Source: Diphasiastrum complanatum (taxonomy: Eukaryota; Streptophyta; Lycopodiopsida; Lycopodiales; Lycopodiaceae). From it: DNA of 64,000 nucleotides. Made by a program: the position numbers and the translations under genes. Below are positions 48,301 to 54,567 of this stretch, in pieces. Position 1 is the stretch's first letter. Each line of letters opens with the position of its first letter. The DNA is taken from assembly GCA_029204225.1 (NCBI GenBank), contig CM055100.1, forward strand, positions 18,526,244-18,590,243, in the 5' to 3' direction. Below the pieces are notes generated by a model that was not told the origin of the DNA, ran no database searches, and saw nothing but the letters and a program-made list of their open reading frames with translations.

Positions 48301-50143
48301 TCATAGGTTTCTCTGTTTAGTTTAGCAAGGTCCTAGTGTGAGTTATGTGCATGTGGACAGGTTCTTAGATTTGTCGTTCTTCCAGTTAGGACAACATCAT
48401 TTTATGATTTCTATGAGATATGCGGTATTAACGAGCCTCTACTTAAGGATAAGAATTGGATTTTCTATCTCCACATCTATTGTTCATACAAGCAGCGGAT
48501 AAGTTGGATGTTTACACTGCATGATGTGCATCCATTTGTGGGTTGGTATATTAGAAATATCTTATACAAATGCAACAATGCATGTGAGGCTGAAGACCTG
48601 CTATTTGTGTTTTCTTTTATGCTTGGAACTTTTGGAGCAGTTAAGTATCGGCAGCATCACAAAGGATCATCATAGCAACTGAAGTCATTCGGAATGCCTT
48701 TGATCCTGTTTCAGTTCTCCCTTCTCAATAATCCGGGCTTTATGAAGTTTAGTTGTATCTATCCAAAATAGTAAGTTCAAAAATTACGGTTCATATTCAA
48801 TTAATTGCATTGTGCCAAAGTTAGGTGAGCTTCTAACAAGATTCTAGCCGATAAGTCTGTCTAGGAGTTTTCAACCTTCTTTTATTATTATTGAATCATC
48901 AGATCTTGCTTACAATTAGCTTGGGATATGTCAAACATCACTTACCATGCCCATTTTAGATTGCTGAGGTATATTTTTTTCAAAATAAGCTCCTTGCAAT
49001 GGGCTGTGTTTCCCAACACGGATGACAAATTTTCCAACTAGCATTTTGAGTTTTTGAAGTACATAATAATCTAGAGAAATGACATCTAGTCACATGTACC
49101 TCTGCTTAGACCACATTCTTTATTTGTGATCCATGAAATTGTGGCTTTATTGTAAAATGTCTTGTTTGGTTAAGTTTGAAGATGTTTTATCATGCTCACA
49201 GCCTCGATATTTCCTGTGTGTTTTCTGATACTGGTGTTCTGAAAGGTGTGTTGGTCCTGCAAGAGAAAAAAAATCATTCAAAGTTTAGATGTTTAATCCT
49301 TTCCATTCCTGTACTTGTACAGATCCTCCTACTGCTCCAGAACTCAAGGCATCTGTCCCTTCTGAACAAGAGGCTGATACAGGAAAAAGAGTAAATACAG
49401 AAATTTGTATCAAGAAAGATTCACCCATTTTCAAACCAATGAATGATGGTATGCTAGAAAAAGGTCGCATATCCAATCAAAGAGAGAGTCATAGTGTTTC
49501 CTCATTTGTCTCAATGCCTATGAAAGGCTTTAAGACAGACTTCACATCTAAAACAAGCTGCAGACCTCAAAAAGGAGATTTGGTATACCTTAATGAGACT
49601 CAAGCAGTGAGCGCCATGACAAGCGCAAGAACTTCAAGCAATTCTTCGCAGGAGCTATCTGTTAATCAGGCAAGTCATGCTGTCAGCACTTTTTTTTGTG
49701 ATTTTGACAAAATATTTAATTCAGTGGCAGCAAGAAAGTGCTCACCCTACCCTTTTATAAATGGATGACAAATATATCTGCTTTAGCTTAGCAGCAACTT
49801 GGATTTCTTACTTTTACAGTCCATGATACAAAGACTTAGAATAAGTAGATCCTTGTGATACAGATGCATTTGTTGGACCCGTCTTCTTTTCTTCATAAGT
49901 TTCTGTTGTGTGCTAACCCGTTCATGTATTAACTGATGTGTCAAGGAATGAAGTATTACAGTCACTTGTGTCATCATCTATCTAGATTATATTCAGATAA
50001 AAATCTACTATAATTATCTTTAAATAGCAACTCTTGTTACGGGTTCTTGGCTTAGTTGTAAACTTTCATTAGAAACAGATATGACCTCATTTTTGCTTTT
50101 CTGCCAGGAGCAAGAATCTTCCCTTGGTATGAACTTTGGATAA
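28851..50143 (+). CDS. PUB62: U-box E3 ligase-like protein, PUB62/PUB63 type (nine exons)
   Basis: Proposed exons are 28851-29584, 39144-39225, 39713-39770, 39940-40067, 45703-45801, 46172-46242, 46507-46574, 49323-49669 and 50108-50143. All junctions keep frame, giving about 540 residues. The U-box spans the exon 1 end to exon 4: [20 protein letters not shown], then [11 protein letters not shown] and [19 protein letters not shown] second conserved block runs over exons 5-7: [59 protein letters not shown]-boxes bind E2 enzymes, so ubiquitin ligase activity is expected. The two-block order is how I know plant PUB62/63 proteins. Residues 1-240 are Ser-rich and unrecognised. The start is the first ATG in the open frame; an upstream coding exon is possible. 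The gene symbol is by resemblance only. Confidence 0.72.
30058..30102. repeat. Small inverted repeat in intron 1
   Basis: GGTGAAGGAGCCCTTCA pairs with GAAGGATGCCCTTCACC across a short spacer that contains CACGTG. The significance is unknown. Confidence 0.6.
30238..30302. repeat. (TC)n(AC)n microsatellite
   Basis: About 14 TC units followed by about 17 CA units, in intron 1 of the U-box gene. Confidence 0.95.
30303..31279. other. Intron sequence, no element assigned
   Basis: Part of intron 1. It holds a short CCACAT repeat at 30354-30378 and an open stretch at 30781-30987 with no recognisable domain. Confidence 0.4.
31280..31722 (-). repeat. 3' LTR of Gypsy element D
   Basis: 443 bases with inverted ends AGTTATG...CATAACT instead of TG...CA. 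It is closely similar, in opposite orientation, to 35956-36405 and 53255-53697. It ends next to a purine-rich tract on the element side. The plus strand holds tandem copies of CTATGAAAGCA.CACATAAGCAAGACTTAA at 31315-31375. Confidence 0.85.
31770..32357 (-). pseudogene. Integrase C-terminus and chromodomain of Gypsy element D
   Basis: Starts [20 protein letters not shown], the usual segment after the integrase core, continues [19 protein letters not shown] and [17 protein letters not shown], and ends in a chromodomain ([19 protein letters not shown]). Chromodomains steer chromovirus integration towards heterochromatin marks. The stretch from 32255 to 31770 is open for 161 codons with Met at GDM. 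There is no integrase catalytic core upstream. Confidence 0.8.
32370..34205 (-). other. Unrecognised segment replacing RT, RNase H and integrase core
   Basis: Between protease and integrase C-terminus there is no polymerase motif. The first about 185 codons are in frame with gag-protease (to 33652). A one-base frame change near 33670 leads to [17 protein letters not shown] and on to 33365. That part contains a 19-residue duplication, [16 protein letters not shown] and [16 protein letters not shown]. Another open part (33039-32725) has a hydrophobic run [20 protein letters not shown]. The long open stretches and repeated peptide suggest former coding sequence of unknown function. An acquired host fragment or fast-evolving extra ORF are both possible. 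Confidence 0.55.
33652..35811 (-). CDS. Gag-protease polyprotein of Gypsy element D
   Basis: An open frame of 719 codons starts [20 protein letters not shown]. Capsid region, residues about 90-230: [54 protein letters not shown] Pro/Ser-rich linker follows. The zinc knuckle [14 protein letters not shown] is at residues about 317-330. The aspartic protease has [12 protein letters not shown] at about 407-418 and [17 protein letters not shown] at about 480-500. Homology to the sister element ends after KQFMRSL (about 534). The last 185 residues are unlike any pol domain I know. The frame has no stop, unusual for this region, so gag may still be made. Gag packages element RNA; protease matures it. 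Confidence 0.85.
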   Translation of the reverse strand: MDETLSGLVLRFDTVMTGFATMQSQIDSLQPHGPGKAPVFPSFGTPLPFGFPSSFASQPGGGPFIPPNPPIGFFSRPPLPEPHFARDFRDRVQLATYSGSSDGNLLENWFAKLDTYFHIYPKTDPQKIQLAALHLDGRAATWWRVYRADPDREGLHLWHTFRRDLRHAMIDPQWLDRQRDTFHSLTQTSDLASYTDQFMELSYLFTNLQPTELISRYIVGLRGALRYDVSSFRPPTLVEAMSLASTLQHKYSDTLPSCFSRPRPSASSFPATSTPTPAPSVPALSIVPSSPRPPTPRPAFVQRYTSAEFADLQQKRLCFRCKSHDHFARDCRQPLPTTTAVFYHEGTTLDDSDIYIHIFDEPDLSSEPSTDLLPATCHAQLAYATWTGRPGPRSIRLRVRITGREYIALVDTGSTHSFISSYITSRIRASPVPASQPLTVEVASSHSCPSSQMFQRLPYRIEDFSGQADLYIIPMERYDLILGADWFASLGTVTLDLTQQTLTFVLDAITHSLVGIDSQGDFRLVTEKQFMRSLPNADDVALLSIKSTSVAASLSPSMGPLPQVDVASDLQVDVVCLKPICLDSQISYSVVIPGFIDIETVYLGGISTIPFAHTSDCPPGSVVGAISSPLVSISPSLESVMANVPADFYGVLHGSTFDGSLAIGDQVVSSFALLHGSLLEVCDLPHDISTVPDMIHAPLALTVTHFSSEDICQMVTILI
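35956..36405 (+). repeat. Solo LTR of the AGTTATG family
   Basis: 450 bases with ends AGTTATGG and CATAACT. It is flanked by a perfect 5-bp target duplication ACTAT (35951-35955 and 36406-36410). It is inserted in the leader of Gypsy element D in the opposite orientation. There is no internal sequence, so it formed by LTR-LTR recombination after an independent insertion. Confidence 0.85.
36440..36825 (-). repeat. About 80-bp repeats in the leader of Gypsy element D
   Basis: GCTGGACAGCC(TGC.AACAA) recurs near 36478, 36559, 36637 and 36718 with spacings of 78-81 bases. The block ends with a T-run and CCGGCCGCCAAATTTAGCGG, the same leader sequence found at 53888-53907. Confidence 0.7.
36826..37104. 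other. LTR scrap and unassigned intron sequence
   Basis: 36827-36860 (TGGAGAGTGGGGGCCTTCTT then GGAGGGCGCACT) matches the middle of the AGTTATG LTR family in plus orientation. It marks the truncated 5' side of Gypsy element D. The rest is unassigned. Confidence 0.5.
37105..37530 (+). pseudogene. Copia gag fragment in intron 1
   Basis: UBN2-type capsid end ([12 protein letters not shown], then [16 protein letters not shown]), then zinc knuckles [14 protein letters not shown] and [14 protein letters not shown] frame change near 37460 precedes the expected final Cys, after which the reading matches the family again. Neither end is complete. Confidence 0.75.
37800..38900 (-). pseudogene. Possible LINE-type C-terminal remnant
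   Basis: Minus-strand peptide [17 protein letters not shown] (near 37985) resembles the zinc-binding C-terminus of non-LTR retrotransposon ORF2. Upstream frames on the same strand contain fragments such as [10 protein letters not shown] and [39 protein letters not shown] is duplicated near 37888 and 38004. Heavily decayed; the family is uncertain. Confidence 0.35.
38901..39143 (+). other. Distal part of intron 1
   Basis: No element assigned. It ends in the pyrimidine-rich tract and CAG acceptor of exon 2. Confidence 0.5.
39144..39225 (+). CDS. PUB62: U-box gene exon 2 (U-box core)
   Basis: The acceptor TTGTCTTTCAG is followed by 82 bases encoding [20 protein letters not shown] then LQQVLET. 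The donor ACT|GTAAGT is a strong consensus. Joined to exon 1 it restores DPITGS, the classic U-box entry. Confidence 0.85.
39713..39770 (+). CDS. PUB62: U-box gene exon 3
   Basis: 58 bases between TGACTGCAG and GTACGT. It encodes [19 protein letters not shown], the second half of the U-box. Confidence 0.85.
39940..40067 (+). CDS. PUB62: U-box gene exon 4
   Basis: 128 bases between TTGTGTTGCAG and GTGCGT. It completes the U-box ([13 protein letters not shown]) and adds a charged linker ([20 protein letters not shown]). Confidence 0.85.
40560..41070. repeat. Direct duplication about 280 bp apart in intron 4
   Basis: GTCATTAGAGA...TTGATATT.ATTC and GCTTTCTTTTGAGCATATGT, with GATGCCAT.TTTGTGA, occur from about 40663 and again from about 40943. 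Confidence 0.75.
41565..43760 (+). pseudogene. Gypsy element E: decayed pol
   Basis: A plus-strand Gypsy pol lying in intron 4. The RT has [60 protein letters not shown] and [14 protein letters not shown], then a frame break near 42050. RNase H has [20 protein letters not shown] (42540-42600). The integrase zinc finger has [20 protein letters not shown] (43045), and the core starts [13 protein letters not shown] (43255), with [14 protein letters not shown]. Many stops and frame changes. No LTRs were found, so it is a fragment. Confidence 0.85.
43761..44628. other. Intron 4 sequence, no element assigned
   Basis: No domain or repeat structure that I could support. The open stretches at 44242-44580 (-) and 44318-44551 (+) are antisense to each other and featureless. 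Confidence 0.4.
44639..45436. mobile_element. MULE-like non-autonomous DNA transposon, copy 1
   Basis: 798 bases with perfect terminal inverted repeats ATAGTTGCAGCG, continued by palindromic CGCGAATCGCGATTC motifs at both ends. It is flanked by a perfect 10-bp target duplication GGTCCAAACT (44629-44638 and 45437-45446). A 9-11-bp duplication is characteristic of Mutator-like elements. The core (44880-44990) is a C-rich tandem repeat built on GGGGGCTACCGCCCCCCGAA. No transposase, so it depends on a helper. It lies in intron 4 of the U-box gene. Confidence 0.85.
45703..45801 (+). CDS. PUB62: U-box gene exon 5
   Basis: 99 bases between TCCACTGCAG and GTGACT, phase 0 at both ends. It encodes the start of the conserved C-terminal block ([18 protein letters not shown]). 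It follows a 5.6-kb intron. Confidence 0.85.
46172..46242 (+). CDS. PUB62: U-box gene exon 6
   Basis: 71 bases between TAATTTCAG and GTGAGT. It encodes [14 protein letters not shown] and [10 protein letters not shown], a highly conserved stretch of this family. Confidence 0.85.
46507..46574 (+). CDS. PUB62: U-box gene exon 7
   Basis: 68 bases after ACTACGTAG. It encodes [20 protein letters not shown] and KL, with donor CTAA|GTAGGT. Reading through instead would add [14 protein letters not shown] and stop at 46620-46622, a possible alternative short end. Confidence 0.75.
46815..47270. repeat. About 250-bp tandem duplication in intron 7
   Basis: GTATGGATCATGACAATAG, then GAGTCAGGATTCAAGATTGA, and a C-run, occur from about 46821 and again from about 47073. 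Each copy ends in a poly-C tract (46981 and 47227). Confidence 0.8.
47845..48000. repeat. GC-rich inverted repeat with GGACGCGTCC motifs
   Basis: GCCCGCGTCCCGTCCACGTC at 47861-47880 pairs imperfectly with GGACGTGGACGCGGACGCGG at 47971-47990. Two GGACGCGTCCG palindromes (near 47897 and 47959) lie between, along with an AT-rich loop of T and A runs. Possibly a MITE or foldback. Confidence 0.6.
48001..49322 (+). other. Distal intron 7, no element assigned
   Basis: No coding domain seen on either strand. It ends in the acceptor of exon 8. Confidence 0.45.
49323..49669 (+). CDS. PUB62: U-box gene exon 8
   Basis: Acceptor TTGTACAG. The frame matches exon 7 (split Asn codon) and encodes a Ser/Thr/Lys-rich, probably disordered tail ([20 protein letters not shown]). 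The end at 49669 assumes a GC donor, AATCAG|GCAAGT. Without it the frame continues to a stop at 49766-49768. Confidence 0.6.
50108..50143 (+). CDS. PUB62: U-box gene possible terminal exon 9
   Basis: The strong acceptor TTTTGCTTTTCTGCCAG is followed in phase 0 by [11 protein letters not shown] and TAA. It depends on use of the GC donor at 49670. Confidence 0.45.
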   Translation, partial: EQESSLGMNFG

Positions 50144-50558
50144 GCTGGATCCTTATCAAATGGTAGTTTTAACAAAAAAATCTCAAAAGAATTCCACTTT
50201 GAACAAAAATACTGAGAATATGATGTTAGAGTCAATGGGCTTAATATTGAACAATATATTTTTATGGAAGGAAGAATTTTTTTTGGGCATGAGGCATGTT
50301 TGTTAATGGCCGTAGACTGAAAACCTTCATAAGGTTAATTTGTACCAAGGTAGGTTATTTTCTCGATATCTTCATGCAAGTTCTTCAAGGAATAACTAAG
50401 CTATAAAGCTGAATTGACAATTTTTGTTGCGAAGGGATAGACCTGTAGCATATATATATGATACATAATGAGCACCATTTTATATGTGACAACATCAGAT
50501 ACCCAATAAGCCTTTTGAATGTCTCAAATGAGTTGCGTGTTTGTGTTATGCTAAATCC
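50144..50558. other. 3' flank of the U-box gene
   Basis: Probable 3' UTR and downstream sequence. No clear polyadenylation signal can be chosen. Confidence 0.35.
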
Positions 50559-51440
50559 CAGAATCGTGCAGAATCGTTTTTTTTTTTTGAAATTCTTTTA
50601 GGCAATATGGGTATCAGATGAAAGCTTCGATTGAGAGCATTATGACTGTGTAGTTTGCCGACTGTTTCGGGTGCAGGATGGTCCAGTTTAGGTGCATTAA
50701 TCCTATTATAATTGACAACGGAATTTAGTGTAGACAAGAAACAATGAACACAACCAAAGGACTAAGGGGATGCGAAACACCAAAAAGTGTGTTTTCACTT
50801 AGGGAGTTGGAAGGTCAAATCATGAAGAGGCCTTACCCCGGACCCCGCTGTTAGGGGGCATTGCCCCCCAAACCCCCCACCGAGTGGCTATTGCCCCCCG
50901 GACCCCCTGTTTCTCAGGGGGCTACCGCCCCCCGAACCCCCTGTTTCCCGGGGGGCTACAGCTCCCCGAACCCCCCCGAACCCCCTAGGGCTTCCTGCTA
51001 TATAGACACTGTAGATAAAAATGCTACCGCCCCCTCGTAGATAAAAATGGGGTCCAAATGCGTGTCGAGAAGGGCCCAATATTTATGCCCCCAGTTGTAT
51101 GCACATTGCACTCACGTCTCCAGTGAAATGATTGCAAAAGTGATCATCATCCATACAGTTGATAGCCCAAATTGTAGGATTAACATTCACTGAAAACCAG
51201 AGCAAATAACAACCAGATAGCTACTGAAAATAAGATCTGTTTGTGCCCCATCTACTGCACTTCTGAGAGGCAAAATTTCAGCCATAAGCCATTTTTCCAA
51301 CAAAAAAAAAAATTGTGTTTTTTTTTTGCGATTCTGGGTCCACGATTCGCGAATCATGGACCCAGCGAATCCGATGCGCTGCAACTATATATATATATGC
51401 GCGAATCGTGGACCCAGCGAATCCGATGCGCTGCAACTAT
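50559..51440. mobile_element. MULE-like transposon, copy 2 (left end lost)
   Basis: Homologous to 44639-45436 from TCCCAGAATCGTG.AGAATCG onwards, but it lacks the left terminal repeat. It carries about 105 extra bases (about 50675-50775) bounded by TGC, and an expanded C-rich core (50848-50990). The right end GCGCTGCAACTAT occurs twice (51377-51388 and about 51429-51440) because the last about 52 bases are tandemly duplicated. Confidence 0.8.
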
Positions 51441-51545
51441 ATATATATATATTATAGTACCCCATGGTACCGCCGGTACCATAATGGTGGTACCGCCATT
51501 ATGGTGCCGCCCTCAGACCCGTGGTACCAGGGCGGCACCATAATA
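51441..51545. repeat. GGTACC-rich palindromic block
   Basis: Nested inverted repeats: GGTACCGCCGGTACC, the near-palindrome CCATAATGGTGGTACCGCC with ATTATGG, and GGTGCCGCCCT pairing with AGGGCGGCACC. It may be a terminal or subterminal region of a DNA transposon, possibly the hAT to its right. No matching end was found on the far side. Confidence 0.55.
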
Positions 51546-51904
51546 ATAATATTTTTTATTATTATTATTATTTTTCTATTAAAAACCCCTTTTACTAGGG
51601 TAATTTAGGGTAAAAAATTTTGAAAAAAAAAGTGTCAGGGTTTAGAAAAAAGGGGGTACAGGGGGCACTGTGGGGGAGCAGACCTTGGGGTCAATGGGAG
51701 TGCAGCATGTGGGGAAGCAGCAAATCCGGACAGGTACAGTGTCACATGGGCACTGTGGGGGAGCAGACCACGGACCCAATCGGATCACGAGGCTGTGAGA
51801 GCCAATGAGAGGCTGTGAGAGAGAGGCTGTGAGAGGCATTGTGAGAGGCATTGTGAGAGCCAGTTCGAGAAACAAGGTGTCGTGAGCGCATACCACCAAG
51901 GCCT

Positions 51905-52243
51905 ATGGGCGAAGCCAGGAGGAAGCTCGAGGAAGATGTCCGAAGGCACAACGAAAGGCATTGGAAGCAGGAGACAAAGATTGCAGAGATGCTGCGACTG
52001 ACTCGGGAGAGACACCCAGAGCTTCAGATCTCCGCCCCTGCTGTGGCCCCTGCCCCCGCTGTCGAGCTGGATTTGGATGAGCAGATTAGAATGAACTTCA
52101 CACGACGGCAGCTCATCATGGTCAGGGAAAGAGCTGCCCGCCGTCGGGCTAACCAGGAGGCAGGTCGGGCTAACTGGGAGGCAGAGCGAGAGCGACAGAA
52201 CAATGCACCTGACGAGGGCGAGGAGTCTGTGGAGGATCCATAG
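51905..52243 (+). CDS. Unknown 112-residue charged protein
   Basis: Open frame MGEARRKLEEDVRRHNERHW to GEESVEDP. It is rich in Arg and Glu with predicted helices and a short Ala-Pro linker (APAVAPAPAVELD). I recognise no domain. Repeats with GAGAGGCTGTGAGAG and GGCATTGTGAGAG at 51790-51865 precede it. It converges with the hAT gene at 52741 and may be an accessory ORF of that transposon. Purely a sequence-based prediction. Confidence 0.35.
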   Translation: MGEARRKLEEDVRRHNERHWKQETKIAEMLRLTRERHPELQISAPAVAPAPAVELDLDEQIRMNFTRRQLIMVRERAARRRANQEAGRANWEAERERQNNAPDEGEESVEDP

Positions 52244-52740
52244 AAATGTTTAGAATGGATAGGATCCAGCCGTATGTGGCTGGCTGTTGTTATGTAGTTT
52301 TCGGCATAGATGAGGCAACCTTTAGTGTTTAACATAGTGTAAAGAACAGCCCCAGCCGTATGTGGCGGGATAGGTATTGTTATTTTGATACCACTGTTGA
52401 ATTAATGTTCAATGTGTTTTTTGTGCAACACATGCCTGGTATGATGCAGTGTTATATGTGTGTTTATGAAATGCTATATAGGGGGTTGTATTTCTGTGTT
52501 GTGCATCTGCTATCAATCTCTGCAGTTGAAACTAACTGAAAGTACGCACATACCATTTGAAATAAAATTGAAAATAGAGCATCACATTTACAAATTGACA
52601 AATACACAATGTGCAGCGAATAAAGTACGTCCAACACTGGATATAATATAGAAACTGGTCTGAATACAATGTTCGACCATCTGGCCACCAAACATGGAAC
52701 ATGATATCAAACTGCTAAAATAAAAATAACAGAGCTACAA
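52244..52740. other. Spacer between convergent frames
   Basis: CCGTATGTGGC..G occurs twice (52269 and 52352). Otherwise nothing recognisable. Probably the shared 3' region of the unknown ORF and the hAT gene. Confidence 0.4.
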
Positions 52741-53254
52741 TCAATGCTCTGGCTCTAACTCAAACGAATGCTCCGGAGATAACTCAGGGCCCTGAGCTGA
52801 CTCTCGCAATTGATATCTATGTCTGTCTGGAATTGGCATGGGCTGTGTATCCAAGGAGGACTCGTCATCCTCATCCTCCCAATCTGCCTCCGCATCAGCC
52901 CCCAAGCAAGCCAAACCGACTAGACCTGCTCCAGCTGGATGTGATACTGCACCTCCACCTGCACCCGGGGCCCTGCGAGGTCGTCCTCTCTTCCTTGGCT
53001 GTTTCTGTGCTCTGCCTTTCTTGTTCGGTGCACCCTTGGGCCTTCCTGGTCTCTTGCGGACGAGGGGAGCTGTCAATGCATCATCACCCCCATGCAGATC
53101 ACCTGGCTAGCTAGGCTGGGCCCAAGCTGAGGCCGACTGAGATAGAGAAGCCAAAGATGGGTGCCCCTGTGCAGCTAATAGTGGAGGATAGGCCCGTGGA
53201 GTGTGTGCCCGTGGGGCTGCTGCTGGCGGAGGAACTGGCTGTGGAGGGGCCGTT
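52741..53254 (-). pseudogene. hAT gene, 3' part: AT-hook tail
   Basis: This is the C-terminal part of the interrupted minus-strand gene. After the Gypsy insertion the frame resumes with TAPPQPVPPPAAAPRAHTPR and meets a stop near 53112. It then continues as ALTAPLVRKRPGRPKGAPNK, with two AT-hook-like motifs (KRPGRPKG, KRGRPRR), an acidic patch (ADWEDEDDESS) and the end SPEHSFELEPEH. AT-hooks bind the minor groove of AT-rich DNA. Such a tail is not a standard part of hAT transposases, so this may be a separate gene fused to or captured by the element. Confidence 0.5.
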
Positions 53255-53697
53255 AGTTATGGACTCGGCTCATTGCATTCGTCGCGTCCATTTACATTTA
53301 CTTTACTTTATGCATAAGCAGGCCTTGGGCCCTTTTTAATTCATTAGTGACACTTGGATTATATGGTTGGCCTTTGGCCTTATTATTCATTATTAGGCCA
53401 TTTCGACATATTATTGGAGAGTGGGGGCCTTCTTGGAGGGCGCACTATTTTCCCTTCCAGTTGAGCCCTAGCCACCAGAAGTTTCCTTTTAGGGCTTCCT
53501 CTTGGCTACAAGTAGGGAAACTGTGTCATTTGTTATTCAGCTGATGATATTGATCTCTCTCTTTAGTCTCCTTAATCTCTCTCTTTCCTGCTTTCTAGGG
53601 TTAAGTCTTGCTTATGTGCCGCTTTCATAGCTTAAGTCTTGCTTATGTGATGCTTTCATAGCTTAGCTCTAGATCAGTTGTGGCTCTATTCGTAACT
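53255..53697 (+). repeat. 5' LTR of Gypsy element F
   Basis: 443 bases, ends AGTTATGG and CGTAACT, directly followed by the PBS. Same family as 31280-31722 and 35956-36405. Confidence 0.88.
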
Positions 53698-53709
53698 TGG
53701 TATCAGAGC
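53698..53709 (+). promoter_or_regulatory. PBS of Gypsy element F
   Basis: TGGTATCAGAGC immediately after the LTR end; initiator-Met tRNA type. Confidence 0.88.
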
Positions 53710-54105
53710 ACTTTCCTGATTGCTGAATTTCAGATCTGATTTTTTGATTGGGTGCCCATTTTCCTTGCTGATTTTTCTCTCTTTGCTAAGGGCTTTCGTC
53801 TCTTTGCTTCAGCAACATTCAGCACAGTTTGGAGGGGGACCAGCTCCTATCAAAGCATTTTCCTTGGCGGAGCATTTTTTTTTTTTCCGGCCGCCAAATT
53901 TAGCGGAAGTACTCCCCTAACTATCTGCTAAAGCTCCGCCAAGGAAAATGCTCTGATGGGAGTTGGTCCTCCTCCAAACTGTGCTGAATGTTGCTGAAGC
54001 AAAGAGACGAAAGCCCTCAACAAAGAGAGAAAAATCAAGGAAAATGGGCACCCAATCAGAAAATCAAATCTGAAATTCAGCAATCAGGAAAGTGGTCTGA
54101 TACCA
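53710..54105. repeat. Inverted leader repeat
   Basis: 53710-53880 (CTTTCCTGATTGCTGAATTT to CCTTGGCGGAGC) is mirrored with very high identity at 53935-54093. The centre is the T-run and CCGGCCGCCAAATTTAGCGG near 53888-53907. The right arm ends in GTCTGATACCA (54095-54105), an inverted PBS. Confidence 0.88.
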
Positions 54106-54567
54106 AGTTATGATCAAAATCTCAGGTGTTGAATCAATGAAGCATAAAAGATAGCAATAGACTAAAGCCCTACAAGCAATAGACAAGACAATAGGTTCTC
54201 CCACGAAGAGCCCAAGTAATACCAATCAATAATCTGAAAAATGAGTGTACAAATGCCCCTATAAATACCCTACCAATGAACCCAATAGGAATTCAAAAGT
54301 AAAGGGAGGCAAAATGTGGAGGGAAAATAGTGCGCCCTCCTACGGGCGCCCACTCCACATATAACCATATAATAAGGACCCAAGGCTAGTCAATGTCATA
54401 AAAAAGGACCCAGTGCGGGTCATAAGCATATAAAAAGGCTCTGGGGCCTGTACATGACTAATATAAAATGCGTAACCAGAAATATACATAACCAACAATA
54501 AATGTAAAGAGGCCTGTGGAATATATGCAGAGTAGCCCAGTAGGCCTGTATCCTGTAGTCCGTAACT
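54106..54567 (-). repeat. Inverted LTR of a related subfamily
   Basis: 462 bases with ends AGTTATGATC and CCGTAACT (plus strand) next to an inverted PBS. Its interior shares only blocks such as GGGAAAATAGTGCGCCCTCC with the other LTRs, so it is a different subfamily from 53255-53697. Confidence 0.8.

Noticed and set aside
28851-50143. U-box gene as a processed or dead copy
   Set aside because: It has introns with consensus sites and all exons stay in frame, so neither retrocopy nor pseudogene fits.
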